Under the pieces are notes generated by a model, which had not been told where the DNA came from, searched no databases, and was given only the letters and a program-made list of their open reading frames with translations. Source: Archaeoglobales archaeon (GTDB lineage Archaea > Halobacteriota > Archaeoglobi > Archaeoglobales > Archaeoglobaceae). From it: 8,087 bases of DNA. Location: positions 1 to 8,087 of the forward strand of contig QMZD01000066.1 of assembly GCA_003662985.1 (NCBI GenBank), written 5' to 3'. Position numbers and translations under genes: made by a program. Within the stretch, counting starts at the first letter, position 1, and each line of letters starts with the position of its first letter. Positions 4,387 to 8,087 of this stretch are shown here, one piece after another.

Positions 4387-7300
4387 AGAAGAGCTTAAAT
4401 TACTGGGGAAGATACTAGAAAAAGTAAAAAGTCAGTTGACGATAGAAGGGCAAAAAAGAGTTTTCGAGGACAAGAAAAAGCTAAGAAGTAGTGATTTGAA
4501 GGAACCACAAGATCCGGAGGAGTTTACAAAAAAATTTTTGGTAGAAGAAATATTCAGATTGTTCGATGTAAGAATTATCGCTCCTGAGAAACATTTTGAG
4601 ATACCGGGAGGTAGAAGGGAAGTCGATTATGCGGTGGAATCTCATGGTCAAAAAATTTTGATAGAAGTAAAGCCGCTAAATGAAAATCTTTATAAAAAAG
4701 ACAAAAGTGGTGCAGTAAACCAAGTTAAAGGAATTTTTACATTAGCTGAAGCCCGAGAGAATTACGATTTTGGTATTGCTACTAATGGTTTTAGGTGGAT
4801 CTTTATAAACAAAGATAAACAGATTCTAGATGATTTGGACATTTTAAGGGATTTTAACAAGATAAAAGCTTACTTTGAAGGCAGACAGAAGCTATATCGG
4901 AAAAAGGAAGAAGATATCAGCAAGAAATTTTATGAAGAGTATCGAGAGCTACTTTATGGAGGAAAGAAAATACCCAAAGAAAAAAGCCTTGTAAATTCGA
5001 TTTTGAATGTAGAATCTGAAGAAGAGAGGGAGGAAATTGCTCAGATCTTGATTAACAGGCTGATCTTTATTAAATTTCTCCAATCAATGGGTTTGATCAA
5101 AGAAGATGTTTTGGGTTATTTGTCAAGTCTGGAAGAGTATGAATTAAATGCCAAATTGAACCAACTGTTTTTTGAGGTTTTGAATACACCGGAAAAAAGC
5201 CGGGGACCTGTTGACCCAAAATTTAAGGATATACCCTATCTCAACGGTTCTCTATTTGGAAGAATCGGTGCTGAAAAAAGAAACCCGGATTATAAAGTGC
5301 GAGCAGATATTCTCAAAAAAGTTGTAGAGTTTCTTAACAAATTTAGATTTACTCACAGTGAGGCTCTTGAGGAGAATGGAGACTTCATAGATCCGGAGAT
5401 TCTCGGATATATTTTCGAAAGAGCTATGACAGCAAGGGATAGGAAAGGAACAGGAGCGTTTTACACGCCAAGAGCAATAACAACATATATCGCTAAAAAT
5501 ACTGTTATTCCTTATTTAATTGAGAGGATAAACGAATATCTCAAGGCTCAGGGATCCTTAGTTAGAGTTTCTTCTCTCGAAGATGTATTCGACAAAATTC
5601 CCCCAGTAGATCTATATCACATCTGGAAAAATGTTGTAGAAAAAATTAAAGTTTGCGACAACGCATGCGGTTCAGGTGCCTTTTTGCTGGCCGTTGCTAA
5701 TACGTTATTTGACATCCACAAGAGATTCCGAGAAGCCACAGGACAAACAGACAGTGATTTTGCATTGAAAAAGAGGATTTTGAAAAGCATTTATGGAGTG
5801 GACATAAACCCCAGAGCGATAGAAATAGCCCGGCTGAGGCTGTGGTTGTGGGTAGCAGAATCATTAAATCCACAGTTTGTCAAACCACTTCCAAATCTAG
5901 AGTACAATTTACGTGTAGGGAATTCCTTGGTGGGATTTATTGATTTAGAGAAACTGAAGAACATAGAAGTACCCATAAACGAGTACGGAGACACTCGCAA
6001 GTTTATGGATATTATTCAATTGTTAAAAGAAAAACTTCTAGAGTATAGAGAAGCTCATGGTAGGGAAGCTCGCAAATTAAAGAGAGATATAGAAGAGCTA
6101 AGAGGGATAATAAACACACAACTCAACAGAATATTTTATGGAGAATTGATTCAGAGGGGTATCAACATCCCGAAGGAAGAATTCATTAAATTGAAGCCCT
6201 TTCACTGGGGTTTAGAATTCTATGAAGTTTTCGATCTTGAAAAGCCAAAGGAAGAAAGGGGATTTGATATTATTGTAGGTAATCCTCCTTATGTAGCATC
6301 AGCAGGAAGAAGTGAAATAAGCATGAAAATTCGAGAGCTAGATAAAATGATCTTCAGGAAAATTTACTCTGTTGCTAAGGGCCAATTCGACCTTTATACT
6401 ATCTTCATAGAAAGATCAATATTAACTTTAAAGAAAAATGGGAAATTTGGATATATTATTCCGGATGCTATCTTAGTAAGGGACAATAATTATTACATCA
6501 GGAATTTCATTATAAGAAACACATCAATAATGCAGATAATTATGGTGGGAAAATGTTTTGTTGGTGTAGAAAACAGCAATGTGATACTTCTGCTTTCACG
6601 TGGTTATTCTTCTAAGAACACATTTCTCGGACTCTATATTGATGAGGAGTATCCTAAGAATATAGAGATAATAAGCTCTTTTCCAAAATCAAGCGGTAAG
6701 GTGCACATAAATTACCTCTCTCAGGAAGACTTGAATAAACTTCAAAACAAAGAATTCCTAATAAGGGCGACACCGACAATTTTCAAAATATTTGAGTTTC
6801 TTGATGGAGTATCATATCCTCTAAGAGAATTAATTGAGATGAAGAGAGGGGAGGAATTAGGAAAACGATCGTCATTGATCTCAAAAGAAAGAAAAAACAG
6901 AGAATATCTACCGCTAATAGCGGGGGAGGATTTTGACAGATATGAACTAATAAAGATCAATAAATTTATTCATGTTAAACATATATTCAAAGACAAGAAA
7001 TTCTACAAAAAAGGAAAGCTGGTGTTTAGACAAACTAGTGACAGAATACGGGGAACTTATGATAGCCTCGGGGTGATAACCCTAAAATCTGTATACAATG
7101 TTTTACCAAATGATTTAGATCCTAAATTGTTACTGTGCATACTGAATTCAAATTTATGCAGCTGGTTTTATTTACAAACTTTCGGTATTTATAGAAAAGT
7201 TTTTCCCCAGATAAATCAATCAACGTTCCGTAAAATTCCCATCAGACCCCCCCATACTCACTCTCCCTTTATCACTTTTGCTGAATATCTTCTTTTTCTG

Positions 7301-7690
7301 AATAAAATCAGTAAAAACCGGTCTGCTAGAGAAAAAATAAATGAGTTTATAGATAAAAATGTTATCGATTCGCTTGTCTATGAACTTTACTTCAAAGAGA
7401 GATTCTATAAGGATGGTCTTTACCCAGAACCAAAGGAGTTCCTCCTTGAAGCAGTCGCAAAACACCTCAAACCGATAAACTACGATAGGTGGGCTGAGCT
7501 TTACTGGAAGAAACAGATTGAAGGAAAGCTGAGCGAAAAGGAGGAAAGAGAACTGAAAGAACTTGAAGAAAAGAACTTGAAAACTGTGCTTGACGTTGTG
7601 AAAAAGTTGCAGAAAGACAAAGAAGTAATGAAATGGCTCCAGAAGATAAGAAGCCACGAGTGGGTGAGGGTGATTGAAGATAGTAGCTAA
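4379..7690 (+). CDS. Type IIG restriction-modification enzyme (fused nuclease, N6-adenine methyltransferase, specificity region)
   Basis: 1103 aa, a single-chain restriction-modification protein. Residues 45-165 form an HsdR-N-like nuclease: E81-V-D83, strand ILIEVK (E96, K98), Q115 and FGIATNGFRWIFIN (131-144). Residues 170-345 are a helical connector. The methyltransferase follows: motif X GTGAFYTP (357-364), motif I DNACGSGAFLL (427-437), YGVDINPRAIEIARLRLWLW (472-491) and catalytic motif IV NPPY (635-638), typical of gamma-class adenine-N6 enzymes. Residues about 795-960 look like a TaqI-type target recognition region ending FRKIPIRPP. The C-terminus (1013-1103) is helical and charged, possibly coiled coil. 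All catalytic motifs are intact, so it should methylate host sites and cut unmodified DNA. The recognition sequence cannot be read from the protein. A GTG start follows a strong ribosome site within the overlapping EVE gene. The PD-(D/E)xK domain argues against BREX PglX, which lacks one. Confidence 0.92.
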   Translation: MSKEELKLLGKILEKVKSQLTIEGQKRVFEDKKKLRSSDLKEPQDPEEFTKKFLVEEIFRLFDVRIIAPEKHFEIPGGRREVDYAVESHGQKILIEVKPLNENLYKKDKSGAVNQVKGIFTLAEARENYDFGIATNGFRWIFINKDKQILDDLDILRDFNKIKAYFEGRQKLYRKKEEDISKKFYEEYRELLYGGKKIPKEKSLVNSILNVESEEEREEIAQILINRLIFIKFLQSMGLIKEDVLGYLSSLEEYELNAKLNQLFFEVLNTPEKSRGPVDPKFKDIPYLNGSLFGRIGAEKRNPDYKVRADILKKVVEFLNKFRFTHSEALEENGDFIDPEILGYIFERAMTARDRKGTGAFYTPRAITTYIAKNTVIPYLIERINEYLKAQGSLVRVSSLEDVFDKIPPVDLYHIWKNVVEKIKVCDNACGSGAFLLAVANTLFDIHKRFREATGQTDSDFALKKRILKSIYGVDINPRAIEIARLRLWLWVAESLNPQFVKPLPNLEYNLRVGNSLVGFIDLEKLKNIEVPINEYGDTRKFMDIIQLLKEKLLEYREAHGREARKLKRDIEELRGIINTQLNRIFYGELIQRGINIPKEEFIKLKPFHWGLEFYEVFDLEKPKEERGFDIIVGNPPYVASAGRSEISMKIRELDKMIFRKIYSVAKGQFDLYTIFIERSILTLKKNGKFGYIIPDAILVRDNNYYIRNFIIRNTSIMQIIMVGKCFVGVENSNVILLLSRGYSSKNTFLGLYIDEEYPKNIEIISSFPKSSGKVHINYLSQEDLNKLQNKEFLIRATPTIFKIFEFLDGVSYPLRELIEMKRGEELGKRSSLISKERKNREYLPLIAGEDFDRYELIKINKFIHVKHIFKDKKFYKKGKLVFRQTSDRIRGTYDSLGVITLKSVYNVLPNDLDPKLLLCILNSNLCSWFYLQTFGIYRKVFPQINQSTFRKIPIRPPHTHSPFITFAEYLLFLNKISKNRSAREKINEFIDKNVIDSLVYELYFKERFYKDGLYPEPKEFLLEAVAKHLKPINYDRWAELYWKKQIEGKLSEKEERELKELEEKNLKTVLDVVKKLQKDKEVMKWLQKIRSHEWVRVIEDSS

Positions 7691-7703
7691 AATTTGGGAA
7701 TAT

Positions 7704-8087
7704 ATGTTGGATTGGTATTATAAAATAGACAGCAAACAATTCATCCCAACTTCGGACGATCTCAAAGATAAAGAAGTTAAACGAATAGTTAATCGCCTGA
7801 AAGGAAAATCAGAAAAAGAAACTTTAACCAACCTTTTAGAATGGCAGGAAAAGAATATTAAGTATTGGGATGACAGAGCAGATGCTTTTATCGTATTATT
7901 GCTTCTTGCGCTTCTTTCCATCAGTTTTTATCCAATTCCTAACAGTACAAAGTTACCATTAATATTTGTTTTTGCCATGTTTTTATTAATGGATCTTTTA
8001 TCCGTTGTTCCCTATATCATCTCGTTGACCATATGGATAATTATTCTGTTTTCGTTGATTTACTCGATAAATTTCTCTATTGCAAAC
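7704..8087 (+). CDS. Multi-spanning membrane protein, N-terminal part (runs off right edge), possibly transglutaminase-like
   Basis: 128 codons are visible from the ATG at 7704; the reading frame is still open at the right edge. Residues 1-58 are soluble and helical: LKDKEVKRIVNRLKGKSEKE, then LLEWQEKNIKYWDDRAD. This resembles the helices that precede the catalytic core in archaeal transglutaminase-like proteins (helix, 'G-x-S-x-x-E', 'W-x-x-x-NI-x-Y'). Hydrophobic helices follow at about 61-77, 84-106 and 108-124. The Cys-His-Asp core of a transglutaminase would lie past the window, so that family is only a suggestion. An in-frame TTG at 7674 overlaps the type IIG gene, with GGTGAG just upstream, and would add ten residues; the ATG itself has no ribosome site. 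The gene begins 13 bp after the type IIG stop and is probably co-transcribed. It may be an operon passenger or an unrelated flanking gene. Confidence 0.55.
   Translation, partial: MLDWYYKIDSKQFIPTSDDLKDKEVKRIVNRLKGKSEKETLTNLLEWQEKNIKYWDDRADAFIVLLLLALLSISFYPIPNSTKLPLIFVFAMFLLMDLLSVVPYIISLTIWIIILFSLIYSINFSIAN

Noticed and set aside
4379..7690. BREX PglX or a type I HsdM/HsdR reading of the large enzyme
   Set aside because: PglX lacks an N-terminal PD-(D/E)xK domain and no other BREX genes are present. No DEAD-box motor motifs or separate HsdS gene exist, so a single-chain type IIG enzyme fits best.
5791..7921. Five minus-strand ORFs opposite the type IIG enzyme and the following membrane protein gene
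   Set aside because: All are antisense to genes with clear domains or hydrophobic helices, and none has a motif, promoter or ribosome site.
1..8087. CRISPR array, tRNA or insertion sequence
   Set aside because: No regularly spaced repeats, cloverleaf-like segments with CCA-type ends, inverted-repeat termini or transposase motifs were found on reading the window.

Overview
The window looks like part of a defence island in a thermophilic euryarchaeon; Archaeoglobales-like is my best guess from style, not from a search. The support is archaeal-type promoters (AT-rich TATA boxes about 24-28 nt before start codons, so largely leaderless transcripts), GGTGA/GAGGTG ribosome sites on internal operon genes, AT-rich sequence, Lys/Glu/Ile-rich proteins and heavy use of AGA/AGG and ATA codons. 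No tRNA, rRNA, CRISPR array, transposase or integrase was seen. No gene-free stretch exceeds 300 bases; the longest (118-308) holds the lemA promoter region and a possible gene remnant.

Layout. The left edge (1-117, minus) carries the N-terminus of a LemA-family membrane protein, probably ordinary chromosome. Next comes a 26-codon ORF (180-260, plus) that may be the stump of a broken Nudix-type gene. A tightly overlapping three-gene minus-strand operon follows (2025 to 309): a 139-aa winged-helix protein, a 182-aa winged-helix protein with its own N-terminal module, and a 251-aa protein joining a HEPN-like domain (RNx5H motif) to a C-terminal winged helix. Across a 138-bp intergenic region with a heptamer tandem repeat, a divergent gene (2164-3183, plus) encodes a PD-(D/E)xK nuclease-fold protein with an unassigned C-terminal domain. 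Converging on it is a minus-strand gene (3846-3244) for a second, apparently degenerate, nuclease-fold protein.

The right half is a plus-strand operon: an EVE (PUA-like) protein (3958-4386) overlaps a 1103-aa single-chain type IIG restriction-modification enzyme (4379-7690: HsdR-like nuclease, N6-adenine methyltransferase, target recognition region). A multi-spanning membrane protein follows (7704 to beyond the right edge).

Interpretation. The EVE/type IIG pair is a recognisable restriction-modification unit with a likely modified-base or RNA reader. The least familiar part is the HEPN/triple winged-helix operon with its divergent nuclease. Its genes are tightly coupled, it has a candidate operator in its promoter, and it lacks the nucleotidyltransferase antitoxin that often accompanies HEPN toxins. 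It could be an undescribed toxin-antitoxin or abortive-infection module. That is inference from domain architecture and has not been tested by any search.
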